Notes: generated from the sequence alone by a model not told the origin. Positions 32,231 to 45,065 are shown, numbered from the stretch's first letter. The stretch is 64,000 bases of DNA from Symbiodinium kawagutii (GCA_009767595.1 VSDK01004685.1:243625-307624); one strand, 5' to 3'. Numbers and translations: made by a program.

Positions 32231-32318
32231 ATGAACCAGTGATGATTCATTAACATTATTGCTTACTTAACAAGTGTAAATTTAGCTAATCATCAAGGTG
32301 GTTCATCGACGGTTATCA
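32231..32318 (+). repeat. Inverted-pair element (family 5), copy 1
   Basis: TATGAACCAGTGATGATTCA ... ATCATCAAGGTGGTTCATCG; about 85 bp matching the reverse complement of 33768-33852. An adjacent small inverted repeat (CTGGTTTGGCTGGAAAAT / ATTTTCCTATAACCAAACCAG) follows at 32320-32391. Confidence 0.8.
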
Positions 32319-33551
32319 CTGGTTTGGCTGGAAAATCTAGAGGAAAACCTTGTATTTGATGCTGTCAATTTTCCTATAACCAAACCAGCAATAATGACAA
32401 TCATCAACATGTGGTTCATTTGTAGTCGTTCTGCTTGACGACCATTACCATCAACCGTTGTCAAATGATATCAATAATCAACAAGCCAGTAATGAAGCAT
32501 AACTACGATGTTTCACCTGAGGAGCACCAATGGTACATGGTGATTACCACAATGACATGTTTTTTCCCCAACTATCGGTGATAGTAAAAATCATTATATA
32601 TATATATATATATACACGTTGTCTTGTCTTTGTCTTGATCAAAGCAACGATCGAACAGTTGGCAATGATCTATTACTGCAGTTATATGCAAGTAAACACC
32701 GAGTCATTGTTAAAAAATCACAGGCACACTGCTTTAGTTGGTTCCTTGCTTGATGTCTTGACGAACCAACAAAACAATCAGAGATGTTGGGTTTTACAAG
32801 CATGGTTGATCCCCAGCAAAGAGCTCCGGAACCCAAACCCATCAGATTGACAGCATTGCACAATTGGTAGATTACCCCATGAAAAACAACGCACTCACAG
32901 GTTTTTTAGGCCATAGTATAGGTACAGGTTTCTTCACGCTGCCCAGCCGCAGCACGTAATTCCCAGCCTGTCCTTACCAATCGTGGTCCCCCTCCACACC
33001 AGGTGGTTTTAGAACTGGCACTGGCCAACAGCACCCCCATGCTAATGAGCAGATGTGGTGGGATGCTTGTGACAAATCTATTCACATCATTCCCATCCCC
33101 AGTATACACGAAACAAAACAATTTACATACTTGTGCATATATGTACATGAAAAACAACCAAATATATGCATATATAAATATGAATACATTAATATGTATA
33201 TATATATATAAGTAATATATACGATATATATATATATATATATGTGACATATGTGTACAAATGTATAAATGTACACACACACATGTATGCACATTGTACA
33301 TTACACGCATGCAAAAAGAAATACATACGTACAGTTAGACAAACGTTTATACGTAAATGCACATGTATGGTGAATATACTGAATGTTGCCAAAAGTGTAT
33401 ATATATATATTTATTTATATACATGTAAACAATTCTATGTCGTGCAAATGCATGAAGAAAACCGTATAACAACCACTACAACCAACCAACAAGGCTATCA
33501 AAAACCTTTTTTTCCAGTGCCTTACTTTCAACAAAAACTACTGGTGATTGG

Positions 33552-33659
33552 CTCCCTGGTGAGTGGTTTCAACTCCTATGCAAAATATGCTTGTCAATCA
33601 ACCCTTTGTGAATACTTACTAGAGAAAATTAGCAAACTGTCAATCAAACCAGCAGCCAG
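33552..33659 (+). mobile_element. MITE-like family 2 copy
   Basis: TCCCTGGTGAGTGGTTTCAA ... TACTAGAGAAAATTAGCAAA then CAAACCAGCAGCCAG. Confidence 0.75.
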
Positions 33660-33767
33660 CATCTGTTGATCCATCAGTTTGTTGCCTATTATCCCTTATC
33701 AACCATCATTAGCCAGTATGAACCATAAGTTCATCATAGAAAATGCCATGGCTCCCATTCTATGATT

Positions 33768-33852
33768 AAGGTACTGGTTAACTATGATGAACCACCTTGA
33801 TGATTAGCTAAATTTACCCTTGTTAACTAATCATGTTAATCATCACTGGTTC
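33768..33852 (-). repeat. Inverted-pair element (family 5), copy 2
   Basis: ACTGGTTAACTATGATGAAC ... GTTAATCATCACTGGTTCAT, reverse complement of copy 1 with small changes. Confidence 0.8.
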
Positions 33853-33919
33853 ATACTGGTAACCTCATAACCATGCTGGTTGACCACCTTGAGGTTACCA
33901 CCATTGCCACCAACCTCAC

Positions 33920-34029
33920 CTGAGATCCCGAGCCACGTGGAGATGAGGCGTGGGGCAAAAGCCCACAGCTCCGCTGCGAGCGATGCATTGGCCGCGAGCA
34001 ACGGCTGCACCAACGTCCACCAGCACCGC
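33920..34029 (-). CDS. Gene 2 candidate exon
   Basis: Reads AVLVDVGAAVARGQCIARSG then FCPTPHLHVARDL. Donor CTCAG|GTGAGG is consensus; acceptor actggag|GCG. Phase 2 at the end joins exon 31640-31730. Other frames are open. Confidence 0.5.
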
Positions 34030-36481
34030 CTCCAGTGGCGCCGTGGTCAGCAGCGGTGGTTGGTTGAAGGTGGTGATTTACGATGGTTGAAATCATGGTG
34101 AATGGTTGGTGGATGGCTGGTGAATGGCTGGTGAATGGTTGGTGAAGGGTGATGATTCATGAGAAATCATTTTGAAATGGTTGGTAAATCGTTGGTTAAT
34201 GCTTCAGTTCACGGTGATGAATAGCCAACAAGCAGTGATGGTTCATGGGAGAAACCCATGATCAATGGAGATTCCTGACATCTTCCATTCACCAAAAATT
34301 CACGGTCGGAATGTCATGATGATTGGAGATTCAGTGGTGAAGCTATCGCAAGATGTGATGGTACGTCACCAGCGATCGATCAAGCATATGCGAAATAGTT
34401 GACTTGGAGTCAACACAAGAAATATGACCAGAAATGTTTTCATATAGGAATTCTATGCCCCCAATGATTCAACTCTTGAAGTGTCTATGCTTCCAAGAAT
34501 TCTTCAAACAGAATAGACACCTTCACCCATCATACTAAATTGGTAGTAACAGGATGCCAACGTTGGAACTGGCCACCAGTGCAATGATGGAAAGCTGGCA
34601 ATAGAAACCTTCAAAGTGCTATGATGCGTGTGTGTCATTTGGGGGCTGCGTTTTGCTACCTGCTTACCCATGGCCCACCCATGGCCCAACCATGGCCCAA
34701 CCATGGCCTCCAGGTGTACATACTCCACCCAAGTGCCATCGTTTTGGTGAACCGTCAGCTGATTCCACTTGAAGAAGTTCTCCACGTCGATGCCTCAACG
34801 CTTCGTTGGTTGGAGTGTCCCAAGATGAATCGTCCCAGGGTGGTGGTAAGGACACCCAAAAAGCGTAGCCTAGACTTTGCACCTGTTCACATCTATCAAG
34901 GCAAGATTCAAACCCTGCTTATGAACCATTAGGTGTCATTCATCGTGCTAAGTGAATGTTTCTAGGCATTGTTAGTATTTAACATCATTCGCCACTATTT
35001 TTAAACATCATCAACCTTTATCAATCATGATCCATCTTTTTTGATAACCACAATTGACCCTCATCAACCGTTATCCACTATTCTTGACTACCACCATCTT
35101 ATACACGTTAGCCCGTGGTGCAGCCGACTGCTAGTGTGAATGACGGGCTAGTTATTGAAAACCATTTTGAAGCATAATTCATAATCATTGATTGACCATT
35201 ACAAAACATTATTAATCGTTATGAACCACTAGCAACCATTATCAAGCAATGAATTAGCCATCATCAACCATGGTAAATCACAAATCACGATCACTTCCAA
35301 CCGGGCATTGTACCGCTGCCATCCTGCCCTAACATGGTCAACCCATCCGTTCATGGTAAATAACTCATTGTAACTATTAGAACGTGGTAACGGTTCTAAC
35401 AATGGAGAATACTGATTGGTTTTTGGGTATTAATAGCTAAGGATGGCAAATGATGGTCCACGAAAAGTGGTGACTGTTGCACCACTGGCACCACCCAACT
35501 TGAACTGACACTTACAATCAGTACATACATTACATCATATTCCACAATCCAAATTGGATAGTGATCTTGGATATCCTGATGACATAAGAAAGCCTACGAT
35601 CACTCGGACCGCCAAGTAGTTTCCACGATGAACAGGAGCAATCTCCAAGCCACCATTGACCATTGCTTCTAGCTTCTTCTGCTTGATATCTTCCCAACAA
35701 ACCATGGGTGAGTGGTTTCTCCGCAAGGACCTCCAAAATCAACTGGTAGAAAAAATAAGTCTATGCCCAACAAACCATTGCATGGCACCCCCCAGTTTGA
35801 CCAACAGCGGGTAGAACATGGAGCTGTAACAAGTGATATCGGGCCCCTGAGCCGGAGATATGTTCTGTCAAGGGTAGCTGTCCAACTGCTCACGTCTTCA
35901 GGGTGATTTCTGTGGCTGGAACGAAAGGGTGGTGCCCCGTTGGACCCAAACAAAGGCATTCTCTAGATGGATTTGTCTGTAAATGGCGATACGTACTAGG
36001 CATCCTATGATAGCCATTGGTAGTAGGGCAACCACAAATGACTTGTGGCGACACTATTTCTGAAACCCATATACCAATCTGTTCGCGAGTCATCACCCAC
36101 CACCACAGCAGTTGAGGATCGATCTTGCCAACCACGAGGACCGATGTTTCGAGATTGTTGCTGTCCATTGTTGTTGATGCTGCTGGTTGGTCAACCATTA
36201 TTCACTCATCATTAAGCGAAAAAAATAACCATCAATACAATACAATATTGTTATTTGCCCATCATGACCCAACAGCATTGATCATCAACCATCAATCAAC
36301 CATCACGTTCATGAGGAATATCACAAACCAATATGATCATTATTCACCACGATCAACCAATATCAACCAGTATTTCACCACAAATTTCTCATTCTTAAGC
36401 CATCAACCAACACAAAGTCACTACATAGCCATTGGTTTCTTGACCATCACCGTGGTGCCATCACAGCAGCTGTGAGTGCGC

Positions 36482-36519
36482 CTGACACGGTCTCGTGATC
36501 ACGACGTAACGTGACCTGA
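36482..36519 (-). CDS. Gene 2 candidate micro-exon
   Basis: Twelve codons (RSRYVVITRPCQ) between cgcgctgcag|TC and TGTCAG|GCGCAC (GC donor). Chosen by phase fit; weak by itself. Confidence 0.25.
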
Positions 36520-36711
36520 CTGCAGCGCGATGAAGATGGTGACATGGTACCAGAAAGTGGGTTGGGTGATTTCAAGCCATGACTATGGTTGATTTGCATG
36601 TAGTGGTCATGGTTGTTTGCTGAATTAGTGGTTTATGATGCTTAATGATGATTAATAATAGTGGTTAATTAGTACTTAGTAATGGTGAATACTGATTCAC
36701 AATGATCGGTA

Positions 36712-36807
36712 CTGGTGGGTGGTTATAAGCTATCCGAATAATATCACTCCACCTTATAAATCAACCGGGCATCCCCCACATTGGAGAAAAACATATTTGA
36801 AACCATT
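36712..36807 (+). mobile_element. MITE-like family 2 copy, diverged
   Basis: CTGGTGGGTGGTTATAAGC ... GGAGAAAAACATATTTGAAA then CCATTAG. Confidence 0.6.
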
Positions 36808-36912
36808 AGATATTAGAGGTACTAGGAGGTATTAGGAGGCACTAGGAGGTATTAGGAGGCACTAGGAGATATTGGGAGGTATACATTGGGAGGTATTAGA
36901 GGTCTTAGGAGG
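36801..36912. repeat. 10-bp tandem repeat (tattaggagg / cactaggagg)
   Basis: About ten decamers, slightly degenerate. Confidence 0.9.
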
Positions 36913-38270
36913 ATTCACCCAAATAGTCCATCAACCAGGTATCCCAAATATACATCCCAAATATTGGAGGTATCCTAGCCATCAGCCTGATAATTGTACT
37001 TAGTAGATGAGAAATGCGGATAGGATATGATAGGAGATGATTTATGATATAGAGATAGTGATTCACAGCCTCATGGATGATGGATAGAGATGGTCAGTGT
37101 ACCGATGGGTTGATGACGGTCAAGCCCTCGGTTGAAAATGATTGGTAATTCGTCGTTGTGTATAGTAAACCATCATGAATAATGGTTATTTGATGGTTAA
37201 CCATGATTAATTCATCGTTGATGGTTAATAATGGTTAATAATAAAGTAATATGATGATGATCAATGACGGCTAGGCCTTTGAAGTTGTTTAAGACTCGGG
37301 AGAGTAAATAACTTGGATATATTTTGATCAATGTTGGCTTCAATTGTACTTGGTGGTCAGTTGTAGTTCTGGTCGGTTATTTCCCCGTCTGTAGTTGTAC
37401 CAAGTTGTACCTACCATCAGGTTCTAAGTGTCCATCACTTCTACTTGTCCATCGACCATGAAAGAACTCGTGATTTGTGCCTTCGTATCGCCAATGAACG
37501 ATGACCTCTGCTACCAACAATAAACCCGTTACTTTACCTGTGAGGATCAAGCATTATCTCCATCATCAACCATCAATGCATCGTAAACACATGATAGTCT
37601 TGAATTGTCTCAAACATTGGTTTGGGGATGACCGAGCTGCTTGTTTACAACGTGCAGGGCTGTCACTTGAAAAAGGTTGACAAATATCATAGAAAACAGA
37701 ACATACCATAAAAAAGACAAGAGTGTTGCATGAATTGTTAAAATAATTTAGTACCACTGAAAAGCATATCTACTATCACAATGCCAGCCTACTAGAAACA
37801 ATTTGAACGTCGGTAATTGTGAAAGCATGAACTATCACTAGAACGTTTGATCATAACTTTGAACCCTATCAACACTCGTGGTTATCCACCTGTACCCATG
37901 GCCTGTGGCCCATGCAGCTGTGCTATGCCGCTCCAAGGGGCAACGCCATCCTCCATTGCAAGCACTTCAGTTCCAACCTGAGTTCCAAGGCACACATAGC
38001 TTGTTGATGGTGCTGCTGCTGATTCTTGTCATCCGATTTCTTCGGTCCCGAACTACACTGATAAAGAAAAACATCTGCCAATTGACAAACTTTCTACTTC
38101 AGTTAAGTCAGCCAAGTTGGGTCCGCCACAAGGAACAGTCCACCGTCAAACCATCATGATGTCTGACTCTTAGCCTCTTAGCTGCTAATATCTGTTAAGG
38201 AATCATCTTAGCGGATCATACTCCACATTTAGTTTTGGATGCTGGGGAAAATAATTGCAAGTCCTCTATG

Positions 38271-38371
38271 TGGTAGTTTCTCAAAATCAGGGTACCGGTA
38301 AATCATCCTTTATGAACCATTTGTAGTACTAAACCAACCATATTTGGGGCTCCCCATTTTAAGAAGCCCCC
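38271..38371 (+). mobile_element. MITE-like family 1 copy
   Basis: TGGTAGTTTCTCAAAATCAG to CCCCATTTTAAGAAGCCCCC. The inner block TAAATCATCC...AAACCAACCAT is conserved with other copies. Confidence 0.85.
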
Positions 38372-38388
38372 ATGTATCCCCATGTCAA

Positions 38389-38605
38389 TACCACTCAGGG
38401 ATCATCCAGGCATCCGTGTCACAAAGCCACCCCATTGGACCGTTCGGAAAGCGCCCATGGCAATTCAGCAGCGTTCAGCTGTGGATCCCCGTCATTTCCA
38501 TCATCTTCCCGGTGCTTCCATCCGTTTGTTTCTCCCATGGAACCTTTGTTTCGGACGCCATGGATCTTCAGGAAGATCCATGGCTGCTCCAATTCATTCC
38601 ATCTA
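38389..38605 (-). other. Exon-like region, frame unresolved
   Basis: A minus frame reads ELEQPWIFLKIHGVRNKGSM ... DPQLNAAELPWALSERSNG, protein-like. All three plus frames are also open for about 300 bp, and the phase does not fit neighbours simply. Could be an exon of gene 2 or a decayed gene. Confidence 0.35.
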
Positions 38606-39613
38606 CTTCACTCTTCCATTCCATCTCTGAGATCTTCGGGAAAATCTTCATGGATGAGATTTTGTGAGGAACATCTGCTACACAAATGGTGGTCATGGCC
38701 AGCCACAGAGAAATTGTAAAACATTTTGCATTTTTTGTGCCTGAAAAGAAGACTCACAGTTATCAAAGTTATCAAACATCAATTGAGGTGAAGGTGATGG
38801 AAAAAAATGGTACTGATCCTCAACATCTCAAAGTCAGGCGAGTCTCTGGACAGTCAAAGTCCAAGGCGAAGTACGTAGAAGGATGTGCAAAGTGCGTGAG
38901 TTTCCCACCGTGTCCTGGACATCGAGTCAGCTGAGGTCACTTTCATGGGGGGTGGTGATAGCTATGCCAAACATCACGCAAGTTGCATCAAGTTGCTGTG
39001 GCTGGCGATGTCAGCGCAGGGCCCCCATTTCGGGTCATTTGGAGTCCACTAAGGGCGTCCGATGGCTTGATAAAGGCATCTAAGAGCTATCTTGCAAAGC
39101 TTCAACCTGGAAAGGAACGCTTACTTCTCATGCAGGTCGTAGATGGTCGTGGTGGGGTGTGGGACGTAACGTCATGTTCGTCGACAATGTGTCCCTGATG
39201 ACCAATCTTGTAGAAAACATGTTGTGTGCATAGTATTCGACTAGCTACCAAGAGAAATACGCCGCTGGGGTCTGAGGAATGGGGATTAGGTGCATATATC
39301 TACAATCAAGGGAATCTGGGCGCTGTTCAACATCTGAGTTGAACTGCGTTTGTGAATGATATCCAGCCCTGGACGGTAATTATCAAAGTAAAACATTGAA
39401 TTGTTTGACAGCTGCTTATCTATCATCCCATGAAGCATTGTTTGATTGATTGTGACGGCTTTAACGGCACCAAAACAAACATCGTGAATTGTCAAGCGCG
39501 CTCCCATTGTAAGAATTCTAACAGCAAGACATGCTCCTGGCTTCATTAGTCGATTCTTGTCAGGTGTTTCCATCTTCCGAGACGTGATGGGAAAATCTAA
39601 GTTGGAAACCCGT

Positions 39614-39839
39614 ACAGTAGATGGACAAATTATTCAAACCCTGGACCAGCTGTCATGTCACTTCCCCCCTCACCCCCCATCATTTCAACGTTGGCTGGCG
39701 GGATGTGATTTTGGCCTTGGGGGTTTGATTTATTTCGTCCGCTTGCGCCAACCTCAGGAACACCAATTCCAACTTTGAAATGGGAGGGCAATGGCGGTGA
39801 TCTTTGAAAGGGTTTGAATAATTCGTCCACCTACGGTAC
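39614..39839 (+). repeat. 225-bp direct repeat flanking a palindrome, left copy
   Basis: ACAGTAGATGGACAAATTAT ... AATTCGTCCACCTACGGTA; the right copy at 41297-41520 differs at a handful of positions. Confidence 0.93.
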
Positions 39840-41115
39840 TGGCACGCCACCGTCAAGAGAGATAGCCATTATTTTTTTCCGGCAGAACCACTCGCCTTGC
39901 TTTTCCCAAGTGCCTTTCTCCTGCTCAAGCTTCCTTCCTTGTGTTCTTCCAATTACTTTTCTCCTGCCGAAGCTGATTCCCTGTGTTTTTCCAATTACCT
40001 TTCTCCTGCCGAAGCTGATTCCTTGTGTTTTTCCAATTACCTTTCTCCTGCCGAAGCTTATTCCTTGTGTTTTTCCAATTACCTTTCTTGCGTCGAAGCC
40101 TCTTCCGTATGTGTTTTTCAATTACCTTTCTCCTGTCGAAGCCTACTCCTTGCATTTTTCCAATTACCTTTCTCCTGTCGAAGCCTACTCCTTGTGTTTT
40201 TCCAATTACCTTTCTCTTTCCCAATTACCTTTCAATTCCCTTTCAATTCCCTTTCCAATTACCTTTCCAATTCCTTTCCAAATCTGATGTGTTTTCATAC
40301 GAAATCGTTTTTCCAATTACCTTTCTCCTTCCCAATTACCTTTCGATTCCCTTTCAATTCCCTTTCCAATTCCCTTTCCAAATCTGATGTGTTGTCATAC
40401 GAAATCGTGAAATGCCCAATGTTTTTGAAACAGAAAATATTTTTTTCTGCAAACAAAAGGAATAGGCTTCGACAGGAGACAAGTAATTGGAAAAACACAA
40501 GGAATAGGCTTCGACAGGAGACAGGTAATTGGAAAAACACAAGGAATCAGCTTCGGCAGGAGACAGGTAATTGGAAAAACACAAGGAATCAGCTTCGGCA
40601 GGAGAAAGGTAATTGGAAAAACGCAAGGAATCAGCTTAGGCAGGAGAAAGGTAATTGGAAAAATGCAAGGAATAGGCTTCGACAGGAGAAAGGTAATTGG
40701 AAAAACAAGGAATCAGCTTCGGCAGGAGAAAGGTAATTGGAAAAACACAAGGAATCAGCTTCGGCAGGAGAAAGGTAATTGGAAAAACACAAGGAAGGAA
40801 GCTTGAGCAGGAGAAAGGCAATTGGAAAAACACAGGGAATCAGCTTCGGCAGGAGAAAGGTAATTGGAAAAATGCAAGGAGTAGGCTTCGACAGGAGAAA
40901 GGTAATTGGAAAAACACAAGGAATAAGCTTCGGCAGGAGAAAGGTAATTGGAAAAACACAAGGAATCAGCTTCGGCAGGAGAAAGGTAATTGGAAAAACA
41001 CAAGGAAGGAAGCTTGAGCAGGAGAAAGGCAATTGGGAAAAGCAAGGCGAGTGTTTCTGCCGGAAAAAAAATAACGGCTATCCCTCTTGACGGTGGCATT
41101 CCAGCACCGTCTGGA
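39838..41115. mobile_element. 1.28-kb palindrome built of 42-bp tandem units
   Basis: The left arm repeats TTCCAATTACCTTTCTCCTG plus CCGAAGCTGATTCCTTGTGT. The right arm repeats its reverse complement (AATTGGAAAAACACAAGGAA plus TCAGCTTCGGCAGGAGAAAG), unit 42 bp. Outer ends (ctggcacgccaccgtcaaga / tcttgacggtggcattccag) are also complementary. The axis is near 40410. Because 42 is divisible by 3, long 14-residue-repeat ORFs appear on both strands; I do not regard them as genes. Confidence 0.9.
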
Positions 41116-41121
41116 ATTCAT

Positions 41122-41288
41122 TTCTCTATAAAGCTTGTTCTTCCTTTCTCTGCTTGCTTAGATTTGGTCCTTTGTGTTCTCATTTCGTTGTTTCTTTCAC
41201 CGCCTTGGCGGTGAAAGAAACACTGAAACGAGAAGACAAAAGACAAGTCTAAGCAAGCAAACAATGGAAGAAAAAACTCTAGAGAAAT
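41122..41288. repeat. Second palindrome, about 165 bp
   Basis: TTTCTCTATAAAGCTTGTTC ... TTTCTTTCACCGCC | TTGGCGGTGAAAGAAACAC ... TCTAGAGAAA; arms of about 80 bp with axis near 41206. Confidence 0.9.
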
Positions 41289-41296
41289 AAGCTCCA

Positions 41297-41520
41297 GACA
41301 GTAGATGGACAAATTATAAAAACCCTGGACCAGCTGTCATGTCACTTCCCCCTTACCCCCATCATTTCAACGTTGGCTGGCGGGATGTGATTTTTGCCTT
41401 GGGGGTTTGATTTATTTCGTCCACTTGCGCCAACCTCAGGAACACCAATTCCAACTTTGAAATGGGGAAGCAGGGGCGGTGATCTTTGAAAGGGTTTGAA
41501 TAATTCGTCCACCTACGGTA
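41297..41520 (+). repeat. 225-bp direct repeat, right copy
   Basis: ACAGTAGATGGACAAATTAT ... AATTCGTCCACCTACGGTA. Confidence 0.93.
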
Positions 41521-41826
41521 TCATTGATGTTCAAAACCAGAGTTTCCTACAGATTTGTCCCATCAAACAATCCACTGATTCATGTGATGCATGGACTCCT
41601 TCGCAGGCCCCAGACTCGCACCTTGGGAACACTTGTAGGGACCTCCCTTCAAGGGAAAGCCATACACACGACCTGGCAAGGCAGCCACGCTGGGTGGTTG
41701 GTCCGGGTTGGTTCACCCATCATTCTCAGCAACAGGAATACATCTACCAGGAATGTGGTTGCTGAGCTGTTGCTGCGGTGGTTGCTATTGGTTGCTGAGC
41801 TGTTTCTGAGGCACCACATCTCTCAC

Positions 41827-41944
41827 CACGGCAAGTTGAACCGCTGCGGCTTTGCCATGGCGCCGAGGCACAGGGTACTGCGGGCGGCGGGGGCGCAGGT
41901 TTCAGCACCACGATGTCGGAGTGAAGATCCAAGGATCGCACATC
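41827..41944 (-). CDS. Gene 2 candidate exon (proline-rich)
   Basis: Reads DVRSLDLHSDIVVLKPAPPP ... SRSGSTCR with donor CCGTG|GTGAGA and acceptor ggtcctcag|GAT. An earlier acceptor at 41965 adds CGTAGPQ. High third-position GC. Confidence 0.5.
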
Positions 41945-42519
41945 CTGAGGACCAGCGGTACCGCACTGACAGGATGCGGAATGGCTGGTGATGCGCCCAG
42001 TGAATGGCTTAAAAACACGCGATGCCTATAACGATGTTAACATTGATGACTAACATTAATGGCTAACAACGGATTGTTCTGCCGTCCTGTTCTCTCATTG
42101 TAGCTTGATGTTCCCGGACCTTTCCCGGTGCTCAATTCATTTGCCACAACAACTGAGTTGATCCCTTGCCGATGATTTGTCTCTTGGGCAGCTTCTTCCA
42201 CAAACAACCCCACAGGGAGCATGGCTATGAATGGTTGATCCCTCACCGGGTACAATTGTCCATCCACAAGCATCTTCCCAGTGGAATTCCAACGACAAAC
42301 TTCGTCACACCTTGGGAATGCCGTTGTTGGTGGAGAACTGCGGATCTCTGTGGCTATGGACATTCTCATGAACCCCTCTTAATCTACAGATGATGAGCCC
42401 ATATTGGCCATCATAATTGACATCATATTGGACAACCATCAAGAATCATTGACCTTCGTCACTAAACATGAACTTGCATCCCCAACATGTACGATCATTA
42501 CCAACCATCATTATTAACC

Positions 42520-42595
42520 ATCATCATCGAACATCATTATTAACCATCATTATTAACCATCATTATTAACCATCATTATTAACCATCATTATTGG
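42520..42595. repeat. 13-bp tandem repeat (aaccatcattatt)
   Basis: About five near-perfect copies. Confidence 0.9.
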
Positions 42596-42752
42596 CCACT
42601 ATTAATCACTATTTACCATCATTTTCCTAGCGTTTAGCAACCACATCATGAACCCAATCAACTGATGAACCACTCACCCCCAGGGATCAATCACTCCGTA
42701 TGAGGCACCACCCTGCGACCCTGTCCGTTTTTCACGGCACCTTGGTGGATAC

Positions 42753-42818
42753 CTTGCACACATCCATGATGGTCTTTGGCGCCACCACCAGCCTCCGGCG
42801 AAATCGAGGTCCCAAGGT
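42753..42818 (-). CDS. Gene 2 candidate exon (basic)
   Basis: TLGPRFRRRLVVAPKTIMDV then CK, acceptor catgaag|ACC, donor TGCAAG|GTATCC, both phase 0. The plus strand at 42700-42870 is equally protein-like (FHGTLVDTLHTSMMVFGATT), so the strand is uncertain. Confidence 0.35.
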
Positions 42819-42887
42819 CTTCATGATCCAAGGGCCAGTGATGAAGTGCAAAGATCGACCAAAAAACAATGATAAAAAACATAAACA

Positions 42888-43038
42888 ATCATCAATTGTC
42901 ATCAACCATCATCAATTGTCATCAACCATCATCAATTGTCATCAACCATCATCAATTGTCATCAACCATCATCAATTGTCATCAACCATCATCAATTGTT
43001 ATCAACCATCATCAATTGTCATCAACCATCATCAACCA
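42888..43038. repeat. 20-bp tandem repeat (atcatcaattgtcatcaacc)
   Basis: Seven copies, one with a C to T change; a regularised version of the CCATCA-type sequence. Confidence 0.95.
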
Positions 43039-44209
43039 TGGTTGTTAACCAACTGCGATTAAGATCCAACATCTGCTGATCAACCAACCAACCCCACTTC
43101 TGGTTTCGAATACAGCCATGGTCATGAAAAATAGCGAGACAAAACCCACCATCGGTTTCTGAACCCTGCAGCTTCTTCCCTCAACTAGAGCTTCACCTTG
43201 TTGTCCCGACCATGGTGATTTGCACTTAGGCCATGTGCGATGGAACTTTGGACCAGTGATCATCCTTCCCAGCCAAAAATAACAACCAAGCATAACTAGG
43301 GAAAACAAAAACATCTGAAAGTTGGCCATGATGAGTCATGTCACAAGTCAATTAAATCACAACTTCACCCGGCGAACGTCCGGCCGCTCGCGCCAAGACA
43401 CACAAAGGTGGTCACCTCCACTGTGCTTCCTGGAACATGCCCACGGGTTGAGGAGTTGATCCTTCCTGGGACCTAGATGTTTAAGTACTAGAGTGATGAC
43501 ATCGCATGTGTGTATATATCTATATACAGGCAAATACTTTGGTATGTGTATATAAGCAATATACAAATAATATGCGTTTAAATTAACATATAAATAAGCT
43601 TTGGCACTATGTACGTTTATGTTACATACATATCGACATATTGAAATGCAACATAAGATCGTGTAGCAAACCAAATTAAGTGATACAATGCGAGTGTAAG
43701 ATATAGTTTCATCACGTGTATATAGTTAAAAAAAAATATATATACATTAAACTACTACCAATAACATGCATTTCTATAGCCTTCTATCTTGCAGCTTGAT
43801 ACTGCTGGACTGAAACTTCGAATGTGCGTTTGGACAACGGTGGGCAGTCCAAAATTAAGCTTAAGCATGGGACCACTACAGCCCTCTCTTTTGACTTTTA
43901 ACGTGACGGATCAAGTGCCCGTGGCAAAATTGGTGACTGTTCAAGGGCTTCTGTCAACTTTTGGTCCCAAAACTTCAAGTCTCCCGCATTTTTGAGCAGT
44001 GATTACTATGCCGCGAAAAAAGAGATTTAAATCATTGCGCTGCTATGCGAAACAATCTATATATATATATAGTTGGCGGGATTGTACCATTGTTCAATTT
44101 GCATCTAAAGATTGCATAAAACTGCAAAAGTCATGTACCTATAGTCATATTATGCTATATCCTAGTCATGACTATAGTTAGAACTACAACCAATGATATT
44201 GATCCCATC

Positions 44210-44325
44210 TGGCTATGGGTCAAAACCCTGTACCCCTGCTTCCCCTATCATAAACCATTGTTTTCCCTTTAGTTTGTTGGTTATTATCAGCCATCATTGG
44301 TTGGTCAATATTGACCCATAGCCAT
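44210..44325 (-). mobile_element. MITE-like family 3 copy (116 bp)
   Basis: TGGCTATGGGTCAAAACCCT ... TCAATATTGACCCATAGCCA. Opposite orientation to the 31.9 kb and 47.4 kb copies and the same length as the former. Confidence 0.87.
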
Positions 44326-44611
44326 GTATAGCTGGTATATCCCCTACCATGGTTCCTTATTATACCCTACCAGTACTATTGACCATTAACGAGCTAGGCT
44401 TCGTGTTGTTGGTCATTATTGACCCAGCTCTCCATATAGTTGGCATATATCCCAATTGTTAGTTATCATCCCCTGTTACCATGGACCAGCTACTATTCAC
44501 CATTGGTTGGTCAATACTGACCCATAATTAATAGTGGCTCAGTATAATAGCCATATATAGTTGGTAGATCCCTACCCTACTCATGTTGGTTCATCTCCCC
44601 TATTGATGACC

Positions 44612-44911
44612 ATTAACCAGCTAGTTAACCATATAGCTCCATATCCTCTACTATTGTTACCTGTTATACCCTATGATCAACCATTATATAACCAGCTAAC
44701 CATTATTGTTTGGTTGATATTGACCCTTGATATCCAACAACCCTATTATTGACCCAGCTCGCCATATAGTTGGTATATATTCCCCATAGTTGTTAATGAT
44801 CATCCCCTATTATTAACCATTAACCAGCTAGTTAACCATATAGCTCCATATCCTCTACTATTGTTACTTGTTATACCCTATTATTAACCATTATATAACC
44901 AGCTAGTTAAC
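44612..44911. repeat. Direct duplication, period about 206 bp
   Basis: TTAACCAGCTAGTTAACCAT followed by ATAGCTCCATATCCTCTACT occurs at 44612 and again at 44818. Confidence 0.85.
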
Positions 44912-44938
44912 CATATAGCCATCAAATTCGGGTACAAC

Positions 44939-45065
44939 CCTGCCATCCATGGCGATCCAATGCTTCCGAGCCGAGGCTCCATCGTCTCTGCGCGCAGAGC
45001 CAGGAACCAGCAGCGCGGCGTTCTTGGTGCGGCAAGGGCAGTTGAGGACGGAGAGGTAGTAGCAC
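44939..45065 (-). CDS. Gene 2 candidate exon (Cys-containing)
   Basis: Reads CYYLSVLNCPCRTKNAALLV ... ARKHWIAMDGR. Acceptor gcgtcctcag|G, donor GGCAGG|GTTGTA. Phase 2 start fits exon 47725-47882. Confidence 0.5.

Noticed and set aside
39814..41099. Repetitive ORFs (14-residue units) up to 279 codons on both strands
   Set aside because: The 42-bp tandem unit is divisible by three and open in several frames; no protein-like variation or splice context.
42888..43038. CRISPR-like array of 20-bp repeats
   Set aside because: Head-to-tail tandem repeat without spacers in a eukaryotic intron; also true of the 42-bp units at 39.9-41.0 kb.
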